Shown: positions 35,695-45,857, counted from the first letter of the stretch. The stretch: 64,000 nucleotides of DNA from Isosphaeraceae bacterium (GCA_025356475.1 JANXSX010000044.1:1-64000), one strand, 5' to 3'. The notes: generated by a model from the letters alone, not told the origin. A program made the numbers and translations.

Positions 35695-36177
35695 CCGTTC
35701 CTCTCCTCAGCGCAGGGTGACTGTCCATCGCGGGCGGAGGGCTGAAAACGATCGTTCAGCCCAGGTCGGCATCCATGCACGAAACCCGCTAAACCGTCTT
35801 CAAGCCATCCATTTTCCCGCGTCGTCGACTCAGGTTCGACGTGCGACCGGACGATACTACGGAGTTCCCCTCCTGTCTATCCCGACTGGCGATGATTGCC
35901 ACCCCGCTCCATTTTCCCAACTGAGGATCTACGTCGGACGCGCATTTCGCTTTCCAGAGTTAGCGCACGAGGTTCCTCCAATTCGCCGGTATTGGCCCGC
36001 CTTTCGGACTAGGCTTCTGGACTTCTCGCGGGATGGGCGTGATCCGAGCCCCGAGTTTGTCGCTGACTTCTCAGATCGTATTCGAAGTCTTGGCTGCGAG
36101 TGCTCGCGTACCAGCAGAGAGCCTCATTGGGTGGCTCAAGACTTTACCCAAAGCATTTCTCCGATGCCAGCTTGTTT
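35695..36177. other. Intergenic region upstream of flhA
   Basis: About 480 bases with no supported gene. The promoter of the flhA operon should lie here on the minus strand. No sigma-28 or sigma-54 consensus was recognised. Confidence 0.4.
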
Positions 36178-37029
36178 CTAATGGATTGCGGTCCGTTTCA
36201 AGATCCCGCCCGAGGCATCTGCCAGTGGATAAATAACGATAAACGCTAACTCATCAATGCCGAGAGTAATGCTCTTGACTTTACCGATCTCAAGCCTGGT
36301 CACAACGCAGAAGAGAATGTCTTGATCGAGACCGCTGTGCCCGCCTCGTCCCTTATAAATCGTTACGCCACGACCCAGGACGCCCGTAATGGCTTGGCGG
36401 ATCTTGTCACTCTGTTCGGAAATAATGGTGATCGCTGTGTATTCCTCGATCCCATGAAGAATAAAGTCGAGCGTCTTCGATGCGGACACATATGTTAGAA
36501 TTGAGTAAAGCGCTGATTCGATCCCCAGAACGAATGCGGCGGTCAAGAAAATGACGATGTTCAGACCAAGGATGACATCTCCGACCTTGAGCAAGTGTGA
36601 TTTCTTACTGATCAGGAGTGCAGCGATCTCCGTCCCGTCGAGAACGGCTCCTCCACGCATCGCCAAACCGATCCCGGCCCCAATAAAGAACCCGCCGAAA
36701 ATCGCTGTAAGGACCTTATCTTCCGTGACGTTGGGAAAGTGGATCGTCGCTAGAACCAGCGACAAACCGGCCATCGCCAGAGCGCCCCGAATTGCAAAGG
36801 CCCGGCCAATATGGCGGTAGCCCAAGGCAATAAACGGTAAGTTAAGCACCAGAATCAAGAGCGGCAGCGGTACTTGGAGAATTTTCGCCAGCAACATCGA
36901 AATGCCGGTCACTCCGCCGTCGATGAAGTGGCTCGACATCAGGAACCCATGAATGCCCATCCCCTCCGACAGAACGCCCAAAGTGATGAGCCCAACATTG
37001 ATCAACTCGCGTAGAGGATGTTTCATCAT
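36178..37029 (-). CDS. YitT-family membrane protein (DUF161 + DUF2179)
   Basis: The product of about 283 residues has five to six membrane spans with SSHFIDGGVTGISMLLA and GGAVLDGTEIAALLI, typical of the YitT membrane domain. A C-terminal DUF2179-like ligand domain follows (YTAITIISEQSDKIRQAI, GVTIYKGRGGHSGLDQDILFCVV). The family is widespread, and transport or regulatory roles are only suggested. The start is uncertain: ATG codons at 37029 and 37026 lack a good RBS, and a TTG at 37107 is in frame. It lies 90 bases past a 40-residue gene on the same strand. Confidence 0.82.
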   Translation of the reverse strand: MMKHPLRELINVGLITLGVLSEGMGIHGFLMSSHFIDGGVTGISMLLAKILQVPLPLLILVLNLPFIALGYRHIGRAFAIRGALAMAGLSLVLATIHFPNVTEDKVLTAIFGGFFIGAGIGLAMRGGAVLDGTEIAALLISKKSHLLKVGDVILGLNIVIFLTAAFVLGIESALYSILTYVSASKTLDFILHGIEEYTAITIISEQSDKIRQAITGVLGRGVTIYKGRGGHSGLDQDILFCVVTRLEIGKVKSITLGIDELAFIVIYPLADASGGILKRTAIH

Positions 37030-37119
37030 GGAGAAGACAATAACGGCAACGGACTCTGCGACGCAACTGCGACCGCATGAATCGACCTGATCGAGATCCA
37101 GAATCAAGGGCTGGGTCGA

Positions 37120-37242
37120 TCACCAGCCGCAGAGGTGGCCTTGCTCCTCTAGACGAAGGGCAAGCCGGTGGATCGCATAAAGGGCTGCTCCCAGACCACC
37201 CGAGATCACGACCAACCACGTCAGAGAGGACCATTCGCTCAT
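37120..37242 (-). CDS. Forty-residue single-span membrane protein
   Basis: The frame MSEWSSLTWLVVISGGLGAA runs on to LYAIHRLALRLEEQGHLCGW, and nothing else is needed to call a small single-span membrane protein. GAGGAG lies seven bases before the ATG, which is strong support for a real start. The C-terminal Arg/Glu-rich tail (HRLALRLEEQG) would face the cytoplasm. Similar short membrane proteins occur in planctomycetes, as far as I recall, without a known role. It may be co-transcribed with the YitT-type gene. Confidence 0.6.
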   Translation of the reverse strand: MSEWSSLTWLVVISGGLGAALYAIHRLALRLEEQGHLCGW

Positions 37243-38078
37243 CGGCGTCTCCTCACCATGTCCATGTCTCAACATCGGACAAGCAAGTCTGACTGGGATG
37301 CTCGACAAACGATCTTGATCAAAAGTCAGGTAGGTGCTTGAGCAGGAAATCAATCGCTGACCAACGCTTGGTGATATAAGCGACCTTTCGACTTAGCTGA
37401 GATGTGCGTCGATCCATTCTCGAGGTCACTCATGGTCGCTTCTCTTCCAAGAGTCCGACCAGGAATCTCTCAGCGGAACCTAACATCACCCCTCCGTTGC
37501 CGAACGTGAGGTGGGCATGCGCGATCATCCCTTCATTGCCTGGAACGACCAGACGCTTTGCAAAGCCAAATGCCTTACAGAGCCACTCGATCGCGGCGGG
37601 GCATCGTGATAAAGCAATCCCGGAGTGATTGTCGGAGACGCGAGAGATGAGCGATGCATGCGAGTCTCGTCACTAAGCCCGTGAATGATCCATGAACGGC
37701 ATTCACAGGCTATAACCTCGCAAAACTCATCGCGATAGGCAAGACTCTGAGCGCGATCCCGACACCATTTGCGGAATGGGTAAGGATTGCCACTACCGAT
37801 CCTTTCTCTGATCGATAGGACGGGGCTCGTTGACAAATTCAGTTAAGCCGGCCCAAACTCTCTGCCTATTTGTTGTGCCGCTTACTTTGGCGTGAATGCT
37901 TTCCGTCCCATGTCGTCACACCATTCAACCCCTCTGGATCAAGCGTTGTGTCTAAGCTTCGCCCGATCGCCTAGTCTCCCAACCGCCATATTCCCTTACC
38001 ACATCCTTGCATATAGGCCATTCATCCAGCATATTCGGTTCACGCGACGTCCGCTCTCAAATACGCCGGAGTTTCACC
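37243..38078. other. Long intergenic region, no supported gene
   Basis: About 830 bases separate the 40-residue gene from the DUF4041 nuclease gene. A 103-codon minus-strand frame (37525-37836) opens with TTG, has no recognised motif and no good RBS. The stretch may be a boundary between core and acquired DNA. Confidence 0.4.
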
Positions 38079-39860
38079 ATGTTCTACATTATCACTGGTT
38101 TGATCGTCCTCGCGTCGATCGGATTGGCCCTTTACGCCTTACTCAATAAAAGCGAGATGGCTGCTCAAATCTCCGCTCTGCAACGTGCAATCGAGGAGCA
38201 GGATGCCAGCTACAGCTCAGAGATTGAAGTTTTGAGGATTGATCTCTCCAAACTCGATAAACTCAAGGATGTACCGAATATTATCCAACGATCAAAGAAA
38301 CTCGAAGCCGACATCGCGGCCAAGATTGAGCAAGCACAGAAGGAAGCCGATCAAATAATCAAAGCCGCAAATCAGGATGCTGATATCCTAAAAGAGCAGA
38401 CCATCACAGAAACCAAAAACGCTGTGACAACGGCGAGAGAAGCCCTTAGAATCGCGGATTTGCAGACCAAGAACCTCATAGTAGAAGCTCAGAAGAAGGC
38501 TAAGGAAATCGCGTCTCAGGCCAGGAAGGAAGCCAAAGAGAAGACACAGAAAGTAGACGACACCCTGATGAGTGCCACGGTCTACGCTTTGGAGATCCGG
38601 GAAAAAGCCGAGGCGCGAGCTCTAGAAATTGGTGGAATGGCATACGAAGCATTAAAGCGGAATGAATTCTATGAGACTGCTGCCAATGCTATGAAAAACA
38701 TTGTTGATGGATATGGCGATACATACATGGTTCCGCCTGCCCACATCCTGGATGAATTGGCTGAGGAGTATGGCTTCCATAAGGCGGGTGAACGCCTGAA
38801 AATTGCCCGGGAGCGAACGAGTATCATGGAAAAGGGCGGGACTGCTGCCACCTGTAACTATCCCGAGGGTTGGAAACGAGAGTATGCCATTCGGTTTGTT
38901 CTTGGCGCTTTCAATGGAAAAGTTGATTCCATCCTGGCGCGGCTCAAGCCTGCGAATCAGGGAAAGCTCATTCAGGAAATCAAGGACGTATACGCCCTCT
39001 CCAATCACAATGGGGAAGTATTCAAGAACGCAAGGATTCATCAAGAGTATTTTGATGCCAGGCTGGAAGAACTCAAATGGGCCGTGGCCGTTCAGCGGTT
39101 GAAGGAGAAAGAACGAGAGGAGCAGCGGACCATCCGCGAGCAAATCAGGGAAGAGGAGAAGTCGCGGAAGGAATACGAGAAGGCCATCCGCCAGGCTGAG
39201 CGAGAAGAGGAACTGCTAAGCCGGGCCATCGAGAGAACTCGCCAGGAATATACTAGTGCAAACGCTGAAGACCGAGTGAAATACGAGTCCAAACTTCAGG
39301 AACTCGCGGAGAAACTGCGAGAAGCCGAGGAGAGAAACCAGCGTGCTCTTTCGATGGCTCAACAAACAAAATGCGGGCATGTTTATGTGATATCAAATCT
39401 CGGTTCATTCGGAGAAGATGTCTACAAGATTGGACTAACTCGAAGGTTGGAGCCGCTCGACCGCGTCAAAGAGCTAGGAGACGCGAGCGTTCCATTTGCA
39501 TTCGACATCCATGCAATGATCTATTCTCAGGACGCGCCGGCCTTGGAGACGGCTTTACACCGCCGATTCCTTCTGAATCAAGTCAACAAGGTGAATCGAA
39601 GGAAGGAATTCTTCCGGTTGAGGCTCCAGGAGATTCGCAGCGTACTCGAGGACATGAAGCACGATGTCAAATGGACACTCGCGGCCGAAGCCAAGGACTA
39701 CCGCGAGACTATCGCGATGGAACGTCAGATGCGAGAAGATCCCGAGTTTCGCGAGCGGTGGACCACAGCAGAGTCTGCTTATCAGTCGCGTCTCCCCTTC
39801 GAGGACGATGATGAGAACGTCCAAGAAGATGAGGATTTCGCTCTCGCCGAGAACGCTTAA
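38079..39860 (+). CDS. DUF4041 coiled-coil protein with C-terminal GIY-YIG (T5orf172-like) nuclease domain
   Basis: The 593-residue protein starts with a membrane helix (MFYIITGLIVLASIGLALYAL). A long Glu/Lys/Ala-rich coiled coil follows, then the DUF4041 region (AYEALKRNEFYETAANAMKNIVDGYGD and the segment after it). A second charged coiled coil (about 350-430) leads to a GIY-YIG-type domain, CGHVYVISNLGSFGEDVYKIGLTRR, with a later HRRF and RKEFFRL. The domain has the family's Tyr pairs and an Arg. Such proteins occur in phages and in accessory islands. A DNA-cutting role anchored at the membrane is inferred. The acidic tail ends NVQEDEDFALAENA. Confidence 0.85.
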   Translation: MFYIITGLIVLASIGLALYALLNKSEMAAQISALQRAIEEQDASYSSEIEVLRIDLSKLDKLKDVPNIIQRSKKLEADIAAKIEQAQKEADQIIKAANQDADILKEQTITETKNAVTTAREALRIADLQTKNLIVEAQKKAKEIASQARKEAKEKTQKVDDTLMSATVYALEIREKAEARALEIGGMAYEALKRNEFYETAANAMKNIVDGYGDTYMVPPAHILDELAEEYGFHKAGERLKIARERTSIMEKGGTAATCNYPEGWKREYAIRFVLGAFNGKVDSILARLKPANQGKLIQEIKDVYALSNHNGEVFKNARIHQEYFDARLEELKWAVAVQRLKEKEREEQRTIREQIREEEKSRKEYEKAIRQAEREEELLSRAIERTRQEYTSANAEDRVKYESKLQELAEKLREAEERNQRALSMAQQTKCGHVYVISNLGSFGEDVYKIGLTRRLEPLDRVKELGDASVPFAFDIHAMIYSQDAPALETALHRRFLLNQVNKVNRRKEFFRLRLQEIRSVLEDMKHDVKWTLAAEAKDYRETIAMERQMREDPEFRERWTTAESAYQSRLPFEDDDENVQEDEDFALAENA

Positions 39861-40116
39861 CCCGCGACTGGAAAATCACCTAAACACAATTAAAGTTATC
39901 ATGTCTAATATGAAGTTAAAATGTGCTTATATCAATATAAATGAATAATTATTTCACCGTTCGATTCGATTTCGGCTGTGCAACGCGAGCCCAGCCAACT
40001 TAGCAGCAAGGAAACCAACTCTCCACGCGGTCGAAGATGAGTGAGCTTCGGGGAAGACGCCTACCGATTCACTTCGCTCAAATTCCAGGCGTCAGTCCCC
40101 GATCTTTTCTGCTCGA
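39861..40116. other. AT-rich intergenic stretch after the nuclease gene
   Basis: Bases 39880-39960 are much richer in A and T than the surroundings (TAAAATGTGCTTATATCAAT). No gene or clear terminator was seen. The composition fits the edge of transferred DNA. Confidence 0.45.
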
Positions 40117-40887
40117 TTAGAGCAAGCTTTCCAGGAGGAGCTTGAGCTTGCGGACCTCGACCTCGGTATCGAACGGGCTGTCGAGGTCATCGCGGATTGC
40201 TACGGTGAGGGCTCGGTTGTAGCCGTAGCGTTCAAGCTGGGCGACGACTCGGCCATACTCGATTTCACCCTGGCCGATCCGCACCTGGAACTCGCCAAGC
40301 TTGCGACTGGTGTCGCGAAGGTGGACGTTTTGGACGAACGGAAAGAGTGCGTCGTAGTTGGCACCGGCGAACGTGCCCTGGAGATAGTGACTGGGATCGA
40401 GCGTCACACCGAGACCAGGGACCGCCTGGCAGAGTGCCAACGCCTGAGCAGGATCGGCGGTCAAGGTCTCGGAATTGGTCTCGACGGCTAGGACTAATCC
40501 CTCGCGCATTGCGAATGAGGAGAATCCACTGAGGCGTTTGACTTCATCATCAAACGAGCTGCCGAACGGTGCGGCGGGTATCGTCAGGACGGCGACGGTT
40601 AGTGGCTTGGCCAGCCGGCACATCGACTCGAATCGCTTGCGGAACACAACGCTGTGAATGTCGAGATCGCCAAAGTTCAGGCCGATGGCAGACGGGGTCA
40701 GGCTGGGGCCCTGCCGGAGCCGGAGTGCGGCGGCTTCGAGATTTTCAGCCGCGATTGAGGGCTTTAGATGGGTTCCGGGCTCGACGATCTCGAGGTCGAA
40801 CTTTTCGAACTCAAGCTCGGCGATATGCCGGAGCGCGGTCTCAAGTGGCTCTTTCGTGAAGCAAAGCGTGCTGCAGGCGACGTACAA
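40117..40887 (-). CDS. Sugar phosphate isomerase/epimerase-like TIM-barrel protein
   Basis: The 256-residue protein belongs to the xylose-isomerase-like/AP-endonuclease-2 TIM-barrel group. It has a Glu-containing strand (LVLAVETNSETL), the metal-site segment GVTLDPSHY, the NVHLRDT strand and a Gln-Gly-Glu turn (RIGQGEIEYGRV). These give the usual Glu, Asp, His and Glu metal ligands. The substrate cannot be named. The start is fixed as TTG 40887 by GAGGAGG six to seven bases upstream; upstream codons in frame read as unrelated sequence. Confidence 0.8.
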   Translation of the reverse strand: MYVACSTLCFTKEPLETALRHIAELEFEKFDLEIVEPGTHLKPSIAAENLEAAALRLRQGPSLTPSAIGLNFGDLDIHSVVFRKRFESMCRLAKPLTVAVLTIPAAPFGSSFDDEVKRLSGFSSFAMREGLVLAVETNSETLTADPAQALALCQAVPGLGVTLDPSHYLQGTFAGANYDALFPFVQNVHLRDTSRKLGEFQVRIGQGEIEYGRVVAQLERYGYNRALTVAIRDDLDSPFDTEVEVRKLKLLLESLL

Positions 40888-41014
40888 GGACCCCTCCTCA
40901 CCCTCCGTGCGGGCGTCCGAACGGTCGTTGGGTTGGATGCGGCGGCACTTGGAGCAAGGCAACAAGGACCTTGCTCCACGCGGGATCAACCTTGATCCGA
41001 CGACAGGGCTTATC

Positions 41015-44000
41015 TTACCGCAAGGTTCGTCCGCGCGGTAGGTCAGACGGCTCGCCGGCCGTGCGGGTCAATCCATCAGCGGTGCCGCCAGGTCGGATCT
41101 CGTCGACACGCTTGGCCCAGTGTGAGCCCGAGAGCCGGGCGAAGTCGGCGTAGCGCTGCTCTCGGTAGGCCTGAAGGGCTGAAGACAATGCGCGGCGGGC
41201 ATTGAGCCGTTCGACCTCGGAGAGGGCCGCCCCGGAAATGCTCAAATCATCGAGCCAAAGGCTCCCCGGACTGAGCATCTCAACCCGAACTCGGACCCCT
41301 TCGAGAGGTCCGGCAGGCAGCCCCGAGGCCCGAACTCGGACCGTGTTCCACTCGGGATTAATAACCAGGTCCGAGTGACGGGTGAATCGGCCACCACTCG
41401 ACTCGGCATCGATCCAGAGTCGAGCCTTGGTGTCAGGTCGATCGGCGCGAAGTGAGGCGGTTAACGTCAGTGAAGGACCTTCCGGAGCAGGAAACAGGTC
41501 GCTCACGACCGAGGCGGGGATATTGGACGACATCAGTCGCAAGCTTCCACGGCCCGCATGCGGGCGGACCGGATCGATCTCAACGGTCGCGGAAGGGTTA
41601 CCCGCCACGTGCCAACCGGGCGGAGCGGCCGCTGTCGCGAGTTGGATCGCCGAAGGTTCGAAACCCGGATTCGGTGGGCCGAGCTTGGCATCGGCAGAGA
41701 GCCGATTGAGCCTTGCCAGAACAGCCGAGAGGTCATCGTAACGAGCCTTCATACCCGCAAGAACCGCCGCCGGAGGCAGAGGCGTGACCGACTCGAGCTT
41801 CGCGTCTGCCGAACCGATGCGGAGAGCCGAGACCCCGTAAGGTTCGAGATCGAGGACCACCCGGTGTCCATTGGCGATCGTTTCCGGAGCGAGCCGGAAG
41901 CCTCGGGCAAGGTCCTGGACCGGAGACTCCGACGGGGCGGCAATCTTGGTATCGACCCGGATTGGGTAAGGGGTATCGTTCGCCAGACTGATCACCGTGG
42001 TCGAGCCGACAACCGCCGAACGAATCGAAACCAGTCCTTTAGCGGACGTGAGCGTGGTCGCTTCCGCGTCCGCAGGAAGGGCGTGGAGGACGCGGGCAAA
42101 TTTGCGGAGACGCTCCTCTTGACCATTTACGGACGACGCGGAGACCAGGACAAACAAAGGGTCGAGGGCCGCCAAGGCATGCCCAAACGGCTCGTCACCG
42201 AGCGGGCCATGGGCGAGCGGTTCGGCGATCAGGGTCGGGCCGCGCCGCCTGGGTATATTGAGGCCGAGAAGCAGCCCACGACGAGACTGAAGTGCGACCT
42301 GGGCGTCGAGTTCCGGACTGGTCGCGAGGTCATGGGCGAGGTTCGTTGGGCTGGACCCGACCCCTCGGACCACGATGGGAGCCTGATCACCGGTCGGCCA
42401 AAGCTTGAAGTCGAGTCCGACCGAGAGCCAAGCCTGGGTCGCCGACTGGCCCGCCGCGTCAATCCTCCGCGCTTCATCGCCTGCCACATGGTCATCCAAC
42501 CCAGGGGTAGCGACCATCAGGACGGCTGTAGGACATGCCTTGTGAACAGCTTCCGCCAACTCCTCATAGACCTTGGCCAGCTTGGCCGCCCGCCATCCGA
42601 GCCACGTCTGCCGACCGGCCCCCTCCACAAATCGAGCTCGAAGGCCGAACCGATCGAGACCACTCGTGGTCAGACCTGGCACCCCTTTGGCATGGACACC
42701 GTCCATCGTCTCGGTCACGTAAGCGGTGTAGGTCGCGTCATCCAGGCCGGTGTCTGGCCCACCGAGTAAGGTCGAGCCCGGTCCGAGTCGGACCAAGACC
42801 CCTGCGAGGTTAGGCGAAGTGCCCTGCGCGGAGAGTGCATCCGTCAGCCGTCGAGCCATCGCGGCCCGGACGTCGGCATGGAGTAACTGATAGGCCGGAC
42901 CATCCGCCTTACCGCGACGGTCAACTCGAGCGATTCCTCGAGCCAGTGCCTCGGCGGAATCTGCCGAAGGGAGACCAGGAAGAGTTCCCTCGAAGGGGAG
43001 GTCGAGCCAAGCTGTCACCCCGCGTCGAGCCAGTGTCGCGAGTATCAGATCGAGCCGGTCAGGGCCCGAGCTATCCTCAGCGAGTTGCCCATCGAGAGCA
43101 CGTCTCCCTGCTCGATCTGCCAAGCCATCGGGAAGAACCACAGTCCTAGCTGAGGTACTGACCAAATAATCCGCCAGGTTTCTCGCCTGCGACCAGGCAT
43201 CGATCCCGAACCGATCAAGCTCAGCTCGATCCGCATAACGCAACCCAACGGAGCGACCTGTCACTTCGGGTACGGGAAGGGGGGGGGCTTCAGTCAACTC
43301 GGCGAGAGTCACGAGACCGAGCTGGACGGCCGAGGTGTCACTCCGGTTCGCAAACGCCAGGACCGGTTCCGCGACGGTCGGCCAGACGATCCAATTGAAG
43401 GTTGTCGGCGGGCCACCCGGCACGACGGGAGCACCCGAACCGCAAGCATCAAGGGCAAGCCGAGCTTCCGACCGACTTCCCGTCGGAGGCTCGACCAATG
43501 CGACCGCAAGCGCTTCAGGGTCGCCACCGACCACGGTCAGCGTCAGTCGATGGGGCCGGCCAGTTCGCACAACGCGGGTCGTGACCGCCGACCACGCCAG
43601 GCCTGAAACGTCCGCCGGGGGGAGTGAGACAGGGTCGGACCGGCCCGCAATGAGACCCATGATCCGGTCGCGCCGGGCGACGTCGGTGAGCGCCGCGTCC
43701 GGAAGGGGCCAGCCTGACGTTGAGCCAGGTACGAGTGTGGGGGCTCGGCCAGTGGCAATGGTCCGGCCCGACCGGGGACGTGCCAGGTCGATCGAATCAA
43801 CCTCGGCCCCGACTCCAGCGAACGTCCGACCCGCGTCACTTCCGACAACGACCAGCGAGAGCCGACGAATCACCGTATTCGGACTCACCGTCTTGCGGCG
43901 GAACAGGCGACGAGGTGAACGAGAGGTATCGACGTTCGGGGGGTCCCAGGCTGCCTTTAGCTCCAGAACGTAAGTCCCCTCAATGGTCGGCATCTTCACG

Positions 44001-44665
44001 TTGAAGTTGGTCGAAGGGGCGGGAAAGGTGTTGGTTGCGACGTTTCCAGCCCACTCCTGACGCCAGTGCGGCCCGTCGCCCGAGGTCGATCGCAACTCAG
44101 CCACAAGGCGGACGTTGATCTCGGCAAGGTCGGCGGAGAGCATGTTTAAGCCGACCGATACCGATACTGTCGCGCCCGGCTTGGCAATCCCATCGCCAGT
44201 GATCGACGTCTCAACTACGTCCCAACTCAACCGCTCGATCGATAAGGTGAACGCCCCATCAGAGGTGGTCAACTCTTGACTACCGTCGCAGATGGCGCGG
44301 ATTGGAACACTTAAACTCTGACCAGCGACCTTAGTGATTAGGTTGGCATCGAGCGGCGTTTCCAGCCGAACTCGGACGCGGCCCCCTTTGACACTCCCTA
44401 TAGTCCATAGGCCAGCACTCGACCGCCTTACCAAGGAACTGGGCGCGGCCGTCACCTCGCGGATATCGAGCACTTTTCCGGAGTTCACCGACAACTCGAC
44501 CGAGCCCGTCAAACGATCGGAAGCCGGGTCCGTCATCCGCCACGCCAGCTCGACTGTCATCCGAGGCGTACCCGCCGCGAACGCCGACGAACTCACCGAC
44601 AGAAGTCCCATTGCGAGGAACAACCCGTAAAGCCCGCTCCGGACCTCTTGCCATCCATAGCACAT
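41015..44665 (-). CDS. Very large secreted protein with glycoside-hydrolase-like middle and CBM-like C-terminal domain
   Basis: The 1,216-residue protein has a signal peptide (SGLYGLFLAMGLLSVSSSAFA). Beta-sandwich-like regions follow (about residues 30-330). The middle resembles a GHL10/DUF187-type TIM barrel (residues about 490-760), with RSVGLRYADRAELDRFGIDA and WLGWRAAKLAKVYEELAEAVHKACP. A C-terminal domain looks like a carbohydrate-binding module (GWHVAGNPSATVEIDP to LWLDDLSIS). I cannot assign catalytic acids. A role in polysaccharide binding or breakdown is inferred. ATG 44665 is used; a GTG eight codons earlier is possible. Confidence 0.7.
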   Translation of the reverse strand: MCYGWQEVRSGLYGLFLAMGLLSVSSSAFAAGTPRMTVELAWRMTDPASDRLTGSVELSVNSGKVLDIREVTAAPSSLVRRSSAGLWTIGSVKGGRVRVRLETPLDANLITKVAGQSLSVPIRAICDGSQELTTSDGAFTLSIERLSWDVVETSITGDGIAKPGATVSVSVGLNMLSADLAEINVRLVAELRSTSGDGPHWRQEWAGNVATNTFPAPSTNFNVKMPTIEGTYVLELKAAWDPPNVDTSRSPRRLFRRKTVSPNTVIRRLSLVVVGSDAGRTFAGVGAEVDSIDLARPRSGRTIATGRAPTLVPGSTSGWPLPDAALTDVARRDRIMGLIAGRSDPVSLPPADVSGLAWSAVTTRVVRTGRPHRLTLTVVGGDPEALAVALVEPPTGSRSEARLALDACGSGAPVVPGGPPTTFNWIVWPTVAEPVLAFANRSDTSAVQLGLVTLAELTEAPPLPVPEVTGRSVGLRYADRAELDRFGIDAWSQARNLADYLVSTSARTVVLPDGLADRAGRRALDGQLAEDSSGPDRLDLILATLARRGVTAWLDLPFEGTLPGLPSADSAEALARGIARVDRRGKADGPAYQLLHADVRAAMARRLTDALSAQGTSPNLAGVLVRLGPGSTLLGGPDTGLDDATYTAYVTETMDGVHAKGVPGLTTSGLDRFGLRARFVEGAGRQTWLGWRAAKLAKVYEELAEAVHKACPTAVLMVATPGLDDHVAGDEARRIDAAGQSATQAWLSVGLDFKLWPTGDQAPIVVRGVGSSPTNLAHDLATSPELDAQVALQSRRGLLLGLNIPRRRGPTLIAEPLAHGPLGDEPFGHALAALDPLFVLVSASSVNGQEERLRKFARVLHALPADAEATTLTSAKGLVSIRSAVVGSTTVISLANDTPYPIRVDTKIAAPSESPVQDLARGFRLAPETIANGHRVVLDLEPYGVSALRIGSADAKLESVTPLPPAAVLAGMKARYDDLSAVLARLNRLSADAKLGPPNPGFEPSAIQLATAAAPPGWHVAGNPSATVEIDPVRPHAGRGSLRLMSSNIPASVVSDLFPAPEGPSLTLTASLRADRPDTKARLWIDAESSGGRFTRHSDLVINPEWNTVRVRASGLPAGPLEGVRVRVEMLSPGSLWLDDLSISGAALSEVERLNARRALSSALQAYREQRYADFARLSGSHWAKRVDEIRPGGTADGLTRTAGEPSDLPRGRTLR

Positions 44666-45059
44666 GCGGCGGTTCGACCTTCCTGGCACGTCCGGTCCAT
44701 CCTTGGACCGAAGTATCTACGACCTCATCGTCGCTCATCGACCCGAAGCCGCTCACTTCTCCAATAGAATCACCCAAATCCCCCGAATTAGTACAGACCG
44801 ACTCTGGACTTTTCCGAAAGATGGGCAATCCTGATTAAGTGGGGTAGATAGCGATTTATCTTGGCGAGGTCTTCGCGGGAGCGGCGTGGGTTTGTGCCGA
44901 AGAAAGCACTGGCTGTCCGCCTCTTGGCACATCGGTTGCTGGGGGCTTGACGACACCCCCCTTTCCTCTGTACAAATAATTACTTAAGTCGTGTGCTCGA
45001 CTGCCTGCGAGATGCTTCGCAGCCGGTCTAGCCTTGTCTTTGACGAGGACTTGTTGGCC
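44666..45059. other. Divergent promoter region
   Basis: About 390 bases separate the large minus-strand gene from the YiiX-like plus-strand gene. No further gene was seen, and no promoter could be placed with confidence. Confidence 0.4.
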
Positions 45060-45857
45060 ATGTGGACTTTCGTCTGGTTCGTCACGACATTTCTGGGCGG
45101 GCATGATGGGCTTGAGCTGACCGACCGACTGACGCCCAAGACGTTCCAGGGCAACCCCTGGGGGCCTGCCGCGTACGAGGCTCGCCGGGTCGGGACTCTG
45201 CCCCTGATCAAGTTCACGCCCGAGATGAAGCAGTGGCAAGCCTGGGGTAAGACCAACCTTCGCGACGGTGATATTCTATTCCGCCGTGGCGACGCCCGGC
45301 TTGTCATGGGTTACTTCCCATTTAGCAAGTTTCTGGCGAGTGTCACCAACAGCCGGTTCTCACATACCGGCCAGGTCGGGATGGAAGATGGCGAGCCTTA
45401 TGTGTACGACATGACCTATTCGGGAGTCCGTCGTCAGGCTCTTTCGGTCTGGATTCTCGACAACATTGGACCTTTTGCAGTCAAGCGGATCCGCAGCGAC
45501 CACTCAGCCGACGCCGCCAAGGCGCTCGCGTTCTGTCAAGAAGTCTATCGCCGTCAAGTCCCATTTGACTTCGAACTCCACATTGACGACCGAGCCTTTT
45601 ACTGCATCGAATTGACCGAAAAGTGTTACCGAGCCGCCGGTGTCCCCCTTTCTGAGCCCGTCTTGCTCGGCGACATGGAACGCGCTTCGGAGTACCCGAT
45701 CTGCATGTACCTGTTTCAGGTCTTCTCGCCGCTCCGGCTCGATCAACCGGTCTTCTTCCCCGGCAATGATCGCCATGGGATCTGGTCGTGCCCGTTGCTC
45801 GAAACGGTCTACGAGTCCCCCGCAACGAACCTCGCCCGGGCAACGAGCGCCCACTGA
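45060..45857 (+). CDS. YiiX-like permuted NlpC/P60 hydrolase
   Basis: The 265-residue protein has the arrangement of YiiX/YebB permuted NlpC/P60-type enzymes: a DGDILFRRG strand, SRFSHTGQVGM with the catalytic-type His and, near the C terminus, FYCIELTEKCYRAAG with the catalytic-type Cys. The family acts on peptide or lipid amide bonds, often in the cell wall. The N terminus (MWTFVWFVTTFLGG) may be a signal anchor. GAGGA lies 11 bases upstream. A second gene on the strand starts about 290 bases later. Confidence 0.75.
   Translation: MWTFVWFVTTFLGGHDGLELTDRLTPKTFQGNPWGPAAYEARRVGTLPLIKFTPEMKQWQAWGKTNLRDGDILFRRGDARLVMGYFPFSKFLASVTNSRFSHTGQVGMEDGEPYVYDMTYSGVRRQALSVWILDNIGPFAVKRIRSDHSADAAKALAFCQEVYRRQVPFDFELHIDDRAFYCIELTEKCYRAAGVPLSEPVLLGDMERASEYPICMYLFQVFSPLRLDQPVFFPGNDRHGIWSCPLLETVYESPATNLARATSAH

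Noticed and set aside
37525-37836. 103-codon minus-strand frame
   Set aside because: TTG start without RBS, no motif; possibly a remnant of mobile DNA but not provable.
41558-42769. 403-codon plus-strand frame opposite the large secreted protein gene
   Set aside because: It is rich in Arg and Asp without domains, as expected from an antisense shadow of a GC-rich gene.
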